64,000 nucleotides of DNA from Candidatus Defluviibacterium haderslevense (lineage in GTDB: Bacteria > Bacteroidota > Bacteroidia > Chitinophagales > Saprospiraceae), in assembly GCA_016712225.1 (NCBI GenBank), contig JADJRL010000003.1, positions 2,989,501-3,053,500 on the forward strand, given 5' to 3'. Under the pieces are notes generated by a model. It was not told the DNA's origin. It searched no databases and saw only the letters and a program-made list of their open reading frames with translations. Positions 52,639-61,032 of this stretch are shown here, piece after piece. Each line of letters opens with the position of its first letter. Position 1 is the first letter of the stretch. The position numbers were made by a program, and so were the translations under genes.

Positions 52639-54579
52639 CTATTCTTTTTTATTGTAAAATAGTTCTTTTGCTTTATTAAATCCGGCCTCTCCTAATTTTA
52701 TGCCAAGTAACCGACCTGGGATATCATCGGCAGGTGGATGGATTCCACCCCAAATTCTTGATAAACTGCATTGATCTGATGCATCTCTATAAGTGGCCCA
52801 TTGTAAAGTTAAATTAACACTAGGGCCATCCTCAAATACTAAAAATTCATTTTTCTTTATAACAAATTCAGACATTCCTCCGGGGAAAAATGGATCTCCG
52901 GTCAAGTACGTTAGAACCTCCGCAGCAGTTCTTGAGAATATAGAATGCCCTGAGATATAAGCAGCAAAAGGTGGTGTTACAAATGTAGGCCGTTGGTATG
53001 GTACCCAGTTTTCTGCCAATACCCAATCTGTTCCAGCTTGTTGGGTTTTAGGATTGGTAATGAATTTGCCACCTTTCCAGGAATATAATTTGACTTTTCC
53101 TACATGTTCATTATTTTTTCCTGCCAGAGAATCTCCAATTAGAACAAGTTCTGCAATTCCTGGAATGAGTTTTAATCCACCGACATGATAATTTGGCAAT
53201 TTTGGATCTGAGGATTGTCCCAGAGTACCTAGTTTACGAATCGCAGAAATGGGTCTAACATAATCGTAATAACCCTTTATACTCCACGCAGTAATGGCAG
53301 CATCATGCATACTGCCACCTAGTGTAAAATAACCTTTGATATCCCATTCCAAATCATTAAGAGTGGGCCCTTTACCACCAAATTTCTTTTTGGTCTTAGG
53401 GTGATCTGACACATAATTGAACACAGTATACCAATGACCGGGAGGCGTTTCGGAATCTGGACCATCTGCCCAAAACTCTGCCAATGCTCTGGTATAATCT
53501 CCTCTTGGAACAATTTGGGGAACATAAGGACGTTTAGTTTTTGGATTTTTTGAATATCCTTTTCCCGGATCGCCACCTTCTTTAAAATTATAAAAATCAG
53601 GATAATCTTCTTGTTTGAGTGGGTAAGATTTAATATTACCCCTGCTGGCAGGTGAAATATCCCATTTTACGCTATCTTTTGGATCCAGGTGACCGGACCA
53701 TGATGCCACTAATTCAAAATTCCATATAAAAGCTTCTGAAGATGGCGCCATCTTGTTGGTATCTAAATAGGGCGGGGGACCTGGATTATCATAAATAAAA
53801 TATACAAAACCATCACGAGATAAAGTTTTTCTGTCGCTTGATTTTAATGCAAATGGTAATACTCGCCCCCATTCAGCACTTAAAAAAGGTGGTGTAGTTC
53901 CAGTCATTACATTTCCATTCTGGTCAATAAAGAGATCTAATGTCAAAGGTTGCCAGCGATTAGGGTCTATTATGGTTGGATTACCGGAATGGGCAACCAC
54001 CATTGGGGGATTAATGGGTTGATACAATGGATTTGCGTGTTTAGCTGATTCATTTGATCCATCTTGAAGGCCATAGTCTATTACACATTGTCCAATATAA
54101 TTACCCAGGGCAGCAGCTGATCCTGTGGAATAATCGGTTGATGTAAACGTGGTATCATAACCTAATTGGTTAAACAGTTTATTAAATTGAATTTTTGTAA
54201 TATTATTATAATTGGGTGAACCTTTATATCTATGGTGTAATACTCTATAAGCTGCGTAACTTATTGCTTCATTAGTTGCTTTATTAATATTAGAGGGCTT
54301 TGGAAATCCTTTAAAAGGGCATTTAAAATCGTTTAGTGTTTTACCCAGAAGATATGTTTCTGCATCAGGGTTAAACACAGCCCATGCATCATACATAGCT
54401 AGAGAAACATGCCACAAATTGCGAGCTTGTACAGTAGGTCTTCCAAAATCTTTTCTTATTGCTGCTAATTGTGCTTCATTCCACATTCTTGCGACGGAAT
54501 GCTGGGCCATTATTCCTTGAATGCAGAATAACGAAAACAAGACAGCATATATTAATTTTTTTGAATAGGAATTGGACAT
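52639..54579 (-). CDS. Vanadium-dependent haloperoxidase (PAP2 superfamily)
   Basis: 646 residues with a signal peptide (MSNSYSKKLIYAVLFSLFCIQGIMAQ). The C-terminal part has the vanadate/phosphate-binding pattern: K-x6-RP in KGYYDYVRP (about 433-441), SGH in AYISGHSIF (about 543), and SR-x5-H-x3-D in SRIWGGIHPPADD (about 605-617). These residues coordinate vanadate (or phosphate in PAP2 phosphatases). The N-terminal helical domain (AISYAAYRVLHHRYK) matches bacterial haloperoxidases. It may oxidise halides with peroxide, though a phosphatase role cannot be excluded. Monocistronic by position. Confidence 0.85.
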   Translation of the reverse strand: MSNSYSKKLIYAVLFSLFCIQGIMAQHSVARMWNEAQLAAIRKDFGRPTVQARNLWHVSLAMYDAWAVFNPDAETYLLGKTLNDFKCPFKGFPKPSNINKATNEAISYAAYRVLHHRYKGSPNYNNITKIQFNKLFNQLGYDTTFTSTDYSTGSAAALGNYIGQCVIDYGLQDGSNESAKHANPLYQPINPPMVVAHSGNPTIIDPNRWQPLTLDLFIDQNGNVMTGTTPPFLSAEWGRVLPFALKSSDRKTLSRDGFVYFIYDNPGPPPYLDTNKMAPSSEAFIWNFELVASWSGHLDPKDSVKWDISPASRGNIKSYPLKQEDYPDFYNFKEGGDPGKGYSKNPKTKRPYVPQIVPRGDYTRALAEFWADGPDSETPPGHWYTVFNYVSDHPKTKKKFGGKGPTLNDLEWDIKGYFTLGGSMHDAAITAWSIKGYYDYVRPISAIRKLGTLGQSSDPKLPNYHVGGLKLIPGIAELVLIGDSLAGKNNEHVGKVKLYSWKGGKFITNPKTQQAGTDWVLAENWVPYQRPTFVTPPFAAYISGHSIFSRTAAEVLTYLTGDPFFPGGMSEFVIKKNEFLVFEDGPSVNLTLQWATYRDASDQCSLSRIWGGIHPPADDIPGRLLGIKLGEAGFNKAKELFYNKKE

Positions 54580-55134
54580 TATATTAATCTTTTATTATAT
54601 TTGATCATTAATAATTATTGGATACGACAATTGCCGAAGGTACAAAGATTTTCAAATCAGCATATAATTGAAGGCATTTTTTAGGTAATTATTAGATTAA
54701 TTTAAAAAGTGTTCATTTAAATTCATGTTGTAAGATAGTTGTTTTGTGATTTGAATCAAATAGACATTGGTAAATATTATTAAAATTTAGTTCGTGCAGA
54801 ATTTTTGTTGAATAACGGATTATATATGTCAAAAAATAGCGATTTATTTAAATATGTAATCCAATTTATTTTGTGGAAGATTAGCTTCTGTGAAGAATTT
54901 GAGCACAGCTTGGATGTTAAGCACAATTTATTTCTATGATACAAATGGACTAGATGTTGAAATTTTTTTCATATCTAATCATTAAAGAATTTAGATTTGC
55001 TTTGGGCATGTTGTTTACATAAATCTAGTTGGTCGTGCACATAGATATATCATAAATGAAAATCCTGCAATATTTAAAACCATTTTTCGTGGTAAAGAAC
55101 TTATTACAAATATTGATCATTCAATTATTATCTT
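54580..55134. other. Intergenic region between divergent genes
   Basis: About 555 bp, A/T-rich, with no supported gene. A TANNTTTG match (TAGATTTG, 54992-54999) lies 135 bp before the rightward lipoprotein gene. Confidence 0.45.
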
Positions 55135-56010
55135 ATGGGCTTAAATTTTAAATTTATTTTTTTTATATTTTTAACGTGTATTTTATTTTGTTTATCATTT
55201 TGTAGTTTAAAAAAGGTCGCTTATAAAACTGAATCGATAAACTTATGTGATATAAAAATTCAAGATATACCTAACCCAAAGGATAATTTTTTTGAACAAA
55301 CAGGTAATCATTATCAGTTCTCCGGATATTTGTATTATTTAATACATACCTTGTATGGAATTCAAATTAAGTGTATGGATGAAAATTTAGATAAAGGGCC
55401 TATTTCATTATCATTTACTGCGAATCATTGCAATTCAAGATCTGAATTGATTTCTAAATTAGAACAAGCATTATTTGAGACTTACCATATAAAAATATTA
55501 AAGGAATGGTATTGGGTCGAAAATCTGAATTTCATAATTCAAGACACCAATAAACTTTATAAAAACGCTTTAGTAAACTTAAATAATCCTAATGAATTTA
55601 AACCTGAATTTCGACGGAGCGCTGAATGGATGAATCAATTATGCGAGGGAAGAGAACCAATTTGGAATTCTGATATTTTATATGTGTTTATATCTGCGAA
55701 ATATCAATACGATCCTTGGGAATCTTTCTATTTCGATACAACAATTATTAACGGACATCGTATCAAACAAAATCGATATGAAAAAATAATTCAATACAAG
55801 TCTCATAACAATGAAGTATTGAAATATGAAACAAGTATAACTTATGACTCCCTTTTTGCATCTAGAAATACACTTTACTGTACAGGAATTCCCCTTGGTA
55901 TTGTCGGTGATTTTAAACAATTAAAAACGTGTATGTATCATGAATTGGGAATATGGGTTGAGTCAACTTATGAGAAGAGGTTAAAGTGCGAAATCAGGTA
56001 TGTTGACTAA
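55135..56010 (+). CDS. Hypothetical lipoprotein
   Basis: 291 residues with a hydrophobic N-terminus (KFIFFIFLTCILFCLSFCSLKK) ending in a lipobox-like LSFC, so probably lipidated near Cys22. Residues about 60-145 (YLYYLIHTLYGIQIKCMDENL...SELISKLEQALFETYHIKILKEWYWVENLNFII) have a loose resemblance in layout to DUF3738/TIGR03435 proteins, but I would not assign the family. Several cysteines and many Tyr/Asn. No close gene partner. Function unknown. Confidence 0.65.
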   Translation: MGLNFKFIFFIFLTCILFCLSFCSLKKVAYKTESINLCDIKIQDIPNPKDNFFEQTGNHYQFSGYLYYLIHTLYGIQIKCMDENLDKGPISLSFTANHCNSRSELISKLEQALFETYHIKILKEWYWVENLNFIIQDTNKLYKNALVNLNNPNEFKPEFRRSAEWMNQLCEGREPIWNSDILYVFISAKYQYDPWESFYFDTTIINGHRIKQNRYEKIIQYKSHNNEVLKYETSITYDSLFASRNTLYCTGIPLGIVGDFKQLKTCMYHELGIWVESTYEKRLKCEIRYVD

Positions 56011-56102
56011 GTAATGAATGCTAGTAATAAATATTTTTCTAAAGTGAGTTCCGCTATAAAATTAAATTCAATTTCTAGCGACGATGACTTTTTGTTTTTA
56101 TC

Positions 56103-56780
56103 CTAAGATAATTTTTCTTTAATGATACGAAGTGCAAGTTCGAGTTGTGAACTCATAGTCAGATTCGAATTATCGATAAGAATAGCATCAGAGGCTTGTT
56201 TCAAAGGACTATCTGCTCTGGTCGAATCGATATGATCCCTATGAATTAAGTTATCCATGATTTCTTCAAGATTTACTATGTTTCCTTTCTGGATCAATTC
56301 TTCTTGTCGTCGTTTAGCACGAATATATGGATCAGCGGTAATAAATAATTTAACATCTGCATTGGGGAATACTACAGTACCTATATCCCGGCCATCCATG
56401 ACCAGTGATTGGTGATTAGCCATTTGCCGCTGTAAGTCAACCATTTTAGATCTAACTTCAGAAATCGCAGAAATTTCACTTACCCATCTGGCTACATGCA
56501 AGCTTCGAATGTCATCGCTTACATCTATATTATTTAAATAAACCTGAATAGGTAAGGTTGATGACAATCGGATATTGATAAGTTCTAATTGTTGGATAAC
56601 TTGATCTTTATCCTCGGGATTAATATGATGTTGTAGGCAATGCAATGTAATGGCTCTATACATAGCACCGCTATCTACATAGAGTATATGTAAGGCTTTT
56701 GAAATATCTTTGGCCAAGGTGCTTTTACCACAAGATGAATAACCATCTATAGCAATAACAACATGTTTCTTAGAATCCAA
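56103..56780 (-). CDS. cmk: (d)CMP kinase
   Basis: 225 residues, TTG start (no ATG precedes the P-loop). Nucleotide-binding IAIDGYSSCGKSTLAK, then YVDSGAMYRAITLHCL, the RDIGTVVFPNADVKLF motif and RDHIDSTRADSPLKQA are typical of bacterial cytidylate kinase. It phosphorylates CMP and dCMP with ATP. Preceded on its strand by a terminator hairpin for the DUF2795 gene. Confidence 0.95.
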   Translation of the reverse strand: MDSKKHVVIAIDGYSSCGKSTLAKDISKALHILYVDSGAMYRAITLHCLQHHINPEDKDQVIQQLELINIRLSSTLPIQVYLNNIDVSDDIRSLHVARWVSEISAISEVRSKMVDLQRQMANHQSLVMDGRDIGTVVFPNADVKLFITADPYIRAKRRQEELIQKGNIVNLEEIMDNLIHRDHIDSTRADSPLKQASDAILIDNSNLTMSSQLELALRIIKEKLS

Positions 56781-56803
56781 AGCTGATGAATTGTTTTTTT
56801 GTT

Positions 56804-56841
56804 AAAAAAAAATCCCAATGGAATCATACCAATGGGATTTT
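56804..56841 (-). terminator. Terminator of the DUF2795 gene
   Basis: On the minus strand an AAAATCCCATTGG-type arm pairs with its complement around a 7-nt loop with one mismatch, followed by nine T. It ends the DUF2795 transcript 27 bp after the stop and just before cmk. Confidence 0.8.
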
Positions 56842-56867
56842 GTCATATTTTTAATTGGATGAATTTT

Positions 56868-57089
56868 TTAATATTCGTCTTCATTAAATAAGAAATCATC
56901 TTTTCTAGGAAAATCCGGCCAAATATCTTCCATAGATTCATATATTTCTTCTTCATCTTCCATCTCTTGAAGATTTTCAATAACTTCAATGGGTGATCCA
57001 CTCCGAATCGCATAATCGATTAACTCATCGCGAGTTGCCGGCCATGGTGCTTCCTCCAAATGATGTGCTAATTCTAACGTCCAATACAT
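56868..57089 (-). CDS. DUF2795 protein
   Basis: 73 residues. The N-terminal two thirds (MYWTLELAHHLEEAPWPATRDELIDYAIRSG, SPIEVIENLQEM) match DUF2795, a small helical family common in Bacteroidota and other phyla. The C-terminus is strongly acidic (EDEEEIYESMEDIWPDF...NEDEY). Family function is not known. Flanked by queA upstream and a dedicated terminator downstream. Confidence 0.85.
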   Translation of the reverse strand: MYWTLELAHHLEEAPWPATRDELIDYAIRSGSPIEVIENLQEMEDEEEIYESMEDIWPDFPRKDDFLFNEDEY

Positions 57090-57164
57090 ATGCTCCTAAA
57101 ATTTATTTTGATTAATAATACTAACACTAAATACAAATAATACAAAAAAGTTCCAATAATTAAA

Positions 57165-58229
57165 TTAAATAATTAACATGGCGTCTCCATAACTATAGAA
57201 ACGGTATTTCTCTTTAATGGCCATTTCATAAGCATCCATGAGTAATTCATACCCGGCATAAGCTGACGCCATAATCAATAAACTTGATTTAGGTAAATGA
57301 AAATTAGTTACCATCATATTTGCGATTGAAAAATCATAGGGTGGATAAATAAATAAATTAGTCCATCCTTCAGTTGGTTTTAAATATTTAGAGGCAGTAA
57401 CAGATGATTCAATGGTACGCATAGTGGTCGTACCTATGGCTATAACATTTTTACCAGCATCTTTGGTTTTATTAACCAAATCGGCCGTTTTCTCATCTAT
57501 TCTAAAATATTCAGCTTCCATTTTATGTTTGGAGAGGTCTTCTACATCAATGGATCTGAAGGTACCCATACCAACGTGCATGGTCACTTCTGCAAAATTA
57601 ACGCCTTTGATTTCAAGCATCTTGTAAAGCTCACGGCTAAAGTGAAGACCTGCTGTAGGAGCAGCAACAGCGCCAACTTCTTTGGCGAATACCGTTTGGT
57701 ATCGTTCCGTATCACTGGCTTCAGTAGGACGTGTTATATATTTAGGTAGTGGGGTCTGGCCCAAACTGCGGATAATGCTTTGGAATGATGCTTCGTCGCC
57801 ATCATGTAAGAATCTAATGGTTCGACCTCTGGAGGTTGTATTATCAACTACCTCAGCTACCAATACTTCTTTATTGTTTTTATCAAAGAAATAAAGTTTA
57901 TTACCTACTCTGATTTTACGAGCTGGATCTACTAAAACATCCCATAATCCAACAGCTTTATTCAATTCACGGAGTAAAAAAACTTCTATTTTGGCACCTG
58001 TTTTTTCCTTTCGACCGTACATCCGGGCTGGAAAAACCTTAGTATTGTTAATAATCATGGCGTCACCATCATTAACATAATCAATAATATCTTTAAATAT
58101 TCGGTGTTCTATTTTTCCGGTTTGGCGATTAACAACCATCAACCTGGATTCAGAACGCTCTGGTGCTGGATATTGTGCGATTAGGTTTTTTGGTAAGTTA
58201 TAAACGAATTGTGATAATTTTGTGCGCAT
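57165..58229 (-). CDS. queA: tRNA preQ1(34) S-adenosylmethionine ribosyltransferase-isomerase
   Basis: 354 residues. QueA transfers and isomerises the ribosyl moiety of SAM onto preQ1 in tRNA to make epoxyqueuosine. Conserved segments: FVYNLPKNLIAQYPAPERSESRLM, VNDGDAMIINNTKVFPARMYG, PTAGLHFSRELY, VTMHVGMGTFRSID, and MVTNFHLPKSSLLIMASAYAG. No other queuosine gene is adjacent. Confidence 0.96.
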   Translation of the reverse strand: MRTKLSQFVYNLPKNLIAQYPAPERSESRLMVVNRQTGKIEHRIFKDIIDYVNDGDAMIINNTKVFPARMYGRKEKTGAKIEVFLLRELNKAVGLWDVLVDPARKIRVGNKLYFFDKNNKEVLVAEVVDNTTSRGRTIRFLHDGDEASFQSIIRSLGQTPLPKYITRPTEASDTERYQTVFAKEVGAVAAPTAGLHFSRELYKMLEIKGVNFAEVTMHVGMGTFRSIDVEDLSKHKMEAEYFRIDEKTADLVNKTKDAGKNVIAIGTTTMRTIESSVTASKYLKPTEGWTNLFIYPPYDFSIANMMVTNFHLPKSSLLIMASAYAGYELLMDAYEMAIKEKYRFYSYGDAMLII

Positions 58230-58254
58230 GTATTAGTTCTTCTTAAGATTTTTG

Positions 58255-58262
58255 CAAAAGTA
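58255..58262 (-). promoter_or_regulatory. Candidate -7 promoter element for queA
   Basis: TACTTTTG on the minus strand (plus strand CAAAAGTA), 25 bp before the queA ATG. On the plus strand, TAATTTTG (58334-58341) and TAAATTTG (58359-58366) in the same gap could serve the divergent permease gene. Confidence 0.4.
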
Positions 58263-58434
58263 ATCAATTGAACACCCCAAATGCAAGTACTTTTGAAGCT
58301 ATTTCAGTTAATATTATGGAAATGTTATTTATCTAATTTTGTTGTGTGTAATAGCATTTAAATTTGTAAATCAATGTAAAATCTCAAGGCATGTCAATAA
58401 TCAGGCATATATTGAGGTGAATTAATAAAGGATT

Positions 58435-59685
58435 GTGGTATTTTTTAGAATTTTATCAGAAAGCTTACATCAAGCCAAACAACAGCTTGTAGGTAATAAA
58501 CTAAGGAGTTTTTTAACTTTATTGGGTATTACTATTGGAATATTTTGTGTCATTGCTGTCTTATCAGCCGTTGATTCTTTAGAAAACAACATTCTTGAGA
58601 GTTTTGAAAAATTGGGCAATGACGTATTATATATAGATAAAATGTCCTGGCAGGAAGATCCCGGTAAAAATTATTGGAAATACTTATCGCGACCAAATCC
58701 TAGTATTCAGGATTTAACGACTATCCAGAAAAAATCCAAATTAGCGGCATATGCCTCGTTATCGGTCTTTGCACCCGGAAGAATTATAAAAGCGGGGAAT
58801 AATTATGTAGAAGGAGCATACGTTTCAGGAATTACTGAGGATTATAACCAAGTCATTAAGTTAGATTTTGAGGATGGTCGATATTTTTCAAATCATGAAT
58901 TTTTTATAGGGGGCAATCAAGTTATTTTGGGAAATAAATTAGCAACTTCTCTATTTCCCAATCATGATGGGGTAGGAAAGGAGGTAAAGATATTCGGACA
59001 ATACTTCTCTATTGCGGGCATATTAAAGGAAGAGGGTAAGTCATTAATCAATATTATGCCAATGGATGAAGCGGTCTTCTTCCCATGGAATACTATGCGT
59101 AAACTCATCAGCATTAATCAAAATTCGACTTGGGGGACTATGCTGAATGTCAAAGCAAAACGCGGTGCGGATCTTGAAGAAATGCGTTATGAATTGGCCA
59201 GTATACTTCGGCCTTCAAGAGGTTTAAAGCCAAAGGATAATGATAATTTTGCTATTAACCAATTGACCATGTTAACCAATATCGTATCCAGTGTTTTTGG
59301 GGTGGTCAATGTAGCTGGTTTTATCATAGGCTTATTTGCAATGTTGGTTGGTGCTTTCGGGGTAGCCAATATTATGTTTGTCTCGGTAAAAGAGCGAACG
59401 CCATTAATAGGCATTAAAATGGCGATAGGCGCCAAACGCTATTATATTTTATTAGAATATTTATTGGAAGCCATTATTCTATGTATAATAGGTGGGATAG
59501 CAGGACTACTGTTGGTATGGCTCATACTCACATTAGTGACCCAACTCATGGATTTCGAAATGTTTATGTCTATTGGAAATGTGATGCTCGGACTATTACT
59601 TTCAGTTATTATTGGAATAATAGCAGGAATAGTACCGGCATATCATGCATCAAACATGGATCCAGTAGAAGCAATGCGTAAATAA
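58435..59685 (+). CDS. MacB/FtsX-type ABC transporter permease
   Basis: 416 residues with a GTG start. Topology of MacB-like permeases: transmembrane helix 1 (about 23-45, LRSFLTLLGITIGIFCVIAVLS) with the LRSxLTxLGIxIG signature, a periplasmic domain (about 50-285) and three further helices (near 287-310, 335-360, 375-400) ending AYHASNMDPVEAMRK. It probably exports or extracts envelope molecules with an ATPase partner, but no ATP-binding gene is adjacent. Converges on rplT with 9 bp between the stops. Confidence 0.88.
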   Translation: MVFFRILSESLHQAKQQLVGNKLRSFLTLLGITIGIFCVIAVLSAVDSLENNILESFEKLGNDVLYIDKMSWQEDPGKNYWKYLSRPNPSIQDLTTIQKKSKLAAYASLSVFAPGRIIKAGNNYVEGAYVSGITEDYNQVIKLDFEDGRYFSNHEFFIGGNQVILGNKLATSLFPNHDGVGKEVKIFGQYFSIAGILKEEGKSLINIMPMDEAVFFPWNTMRKLISINQNSTWGTMLNVKAKRGADLEEMRYELASILRPSRGLKPKDNDNFAINQLTMLTNIVSSVFGVVNVAGFIIGLFAMLVGAFGVANIMFVSVKERTPLIGIKMAIGAKRYYILLEYLLEAIILCIIGGIAGLLLVWLILTLVTQLMDFEMFMSIGNVMLGLLLSVIIGIIAGIVPAYHASNMDPVEAMRK

Positions 59686-59694
59686 ATAGAAGTC

Positions 59695-60042
59695 TTATTT
59701 TTTGACCTTAGCTACTATTGCAGCGAACACCGTTGGATGGTGTAAAGCTAGATCAGCTAACACTTTACGATTTAAGTTGATATTGTTTTTGTGTAACATA
59801 TCAATGAATCTTGAATAACTTAAATCATGAGTTCTTACTGCTGCATTTATTCTTGCAATCCACAAGCGTCTGAAGGCACGTTTTTTCTGACGTCTATGAA
59901 CAAATGCATACTTCATAGCACGCTCAAGGGCGTTTTTAGCTACAGTATAAACTTTAGAACGACCGCTAAAATAACCTCTTGCGGCTTTGAGGATTTTTTT
60001 TCTTCTTTGTCTGGATGCTACTGCATTTACTGAACGAGGCAT
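59695..60042 (-). CDS. rplT: 50S ribosomal protein L20
   Basis: 115 residues, MPRSVNAVASRQRRKKILKAARGYFSGRSKVYTVA, highly basic N-terminal helix and globular C-terminus. L20 is needed for early 50S assembly and in several phyla represses the infC-rpmI-rplT transcript by binding its mRNA. It follows rpmI after 75 bp on the minus strand. Confidence 0.97.
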   Translation of the reverse strand: MPRSVNAVASRQRRKKILKAARGYFSGRSKVYTVAKNALERAMKYAFVHRRQKKRAFRRLWIARINAAVRTHDLSYSRFIDMLHKNNINLNRKVLADLALHHPTVFAAIVAKVKK

Positions 60043-60117
60043 ATTGTGATTTGTTTATGAACTAAAGGGTCTCCAATAAAAAGGAGCGCTTAACCTCTAG
60101 AACGGATGAAACAATGA

Positions 60118-60315
60118 TTAAAATATTCCTAATAAGGCTTTCAACCGAGCTTGCTCTGATGGATGTGCCACGGTGCTAGTTCGATTACGGCGCTTAGCTT
60201 TTTTGCTTTTATTACGCATTAAGTGAGAGGTATTAGCTTGAAAAGTCTTGACTTTTCCAGTTCCTGTCAACTTCATTCTCTTTTTTGCCCCTGAATGGGT
60301 TTTTACCTTTGGCAT
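60118..60315 (-). CDS. rpmI: 50S ribosomal protein L35
   Basis: 65 residues from ATG 60315 (MPKVKTHSGAKKRMKLTGTGKVK), the family start; the frame extends 8 codons further upstream without conservation. Very basic. Located between infC and rplT in the conserved order. Confidence 0.96.
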   Translation of the reverse strand: MPKVKTHSGAKKRMKLTGTGKVKTFQANTSHLMRNKSKKAKRRNRTSTVAHPSEQARLKALLGIF

Positions 60316-60375
60316 GGCTTTATTTTTATAAGGGCGCAAAGATAATTAATCTTTTACACACTTTTGCATATTCAT

Positions 60376-60966
60376 TTATGTTTTTGCAGTACCTTTTTTT
60401 GCAGTAAGGATTACATACATCCTTTTTCCTTCTAATCTAGGAAGTTCTTCGGCGGAACCATAGGGTTCTAATTCTTTCATAAATCGCAGTAAAATCAACT
60501 CGCCACGGTCTTTGAAGACTATAGCACGACCTTTAAACTGAACATAAGCTTTAATTTTAGCCCCTTCTTCAAGGAATTTGATTCCATGTTTTACTTTGAA
60601 TTCAAAATCATGGTCATCTGTATTTGGGCCAAAACGTATTTCTTTAATAACGACTTTAGCCGTTTTCGCTTTAATTTCTTTCTCTTTCTTACGTTTTAAG
60701 TAAAGAAATTTGTTAAAATCTGTTATTTTGCAGACCGGAGGATCGGATTTAGCTGTAATTTCTACTAAGTCCATACCCAAATCGAAAGCCCACTTTATAG
60801 CGGTCTGGGTATCAACAATACCTGCTTCAACGGGTTTTCCAACTAAAGTACTAATTTCATCAAAATTATCACCAACGAGTCTTATGGAGTGGTTACGGAT
60901 TTGATCATTAATTCGAAACTGGCTTCTTAATTCGTCCAGGTAGGATGGTTTTTTTCTAATATTCAA
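60376..60966 (-). CDS. infC: Translation initiation factor IF-3
   Basis: About 196 residues. The IF3 N domain (RINDQIRNHSIRLVGDNFDEISTLV) and C domain (VVIKEIRFGPNTDDHDFEFKVKHGIKFLEEGAKIKAYVQFKGR) are clear. No ATG precedes the conserved region in frame: the assumed start is TTG at 60966, and an ATT at 60960 is another candidate. Many infC genes use a rare AUU-type start for autoregulation. First of the infC-rpmI-rplT set and 66 bp downstream of clpC. Confidence 0.93.
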   Translation of the reverse strand: MNIRKKPSYLDELRSQFRINDQIRNHSIRLVGDNFDEISTLVGKPVEAGIVDTQTAIKWAFDLGMDLVEITAKSDPPVCKITDFNKFLYLKRKKEKEIKAKTAKVVIKEIRFGPNTDDHDFEFKVKHGIKFLEEGAKIKAYVQFKGRAIVFKDRGELILLRFMKELEPYGSAEELPRLEGKRMYVILTAKKGTAKT

Positions 60967-61032
60967 ATTATGGTTTTTATTATTAACGCCTGCAAATTTA
61001 ATCGCTATGTCGCATAAATCTAAAAAAGATTT

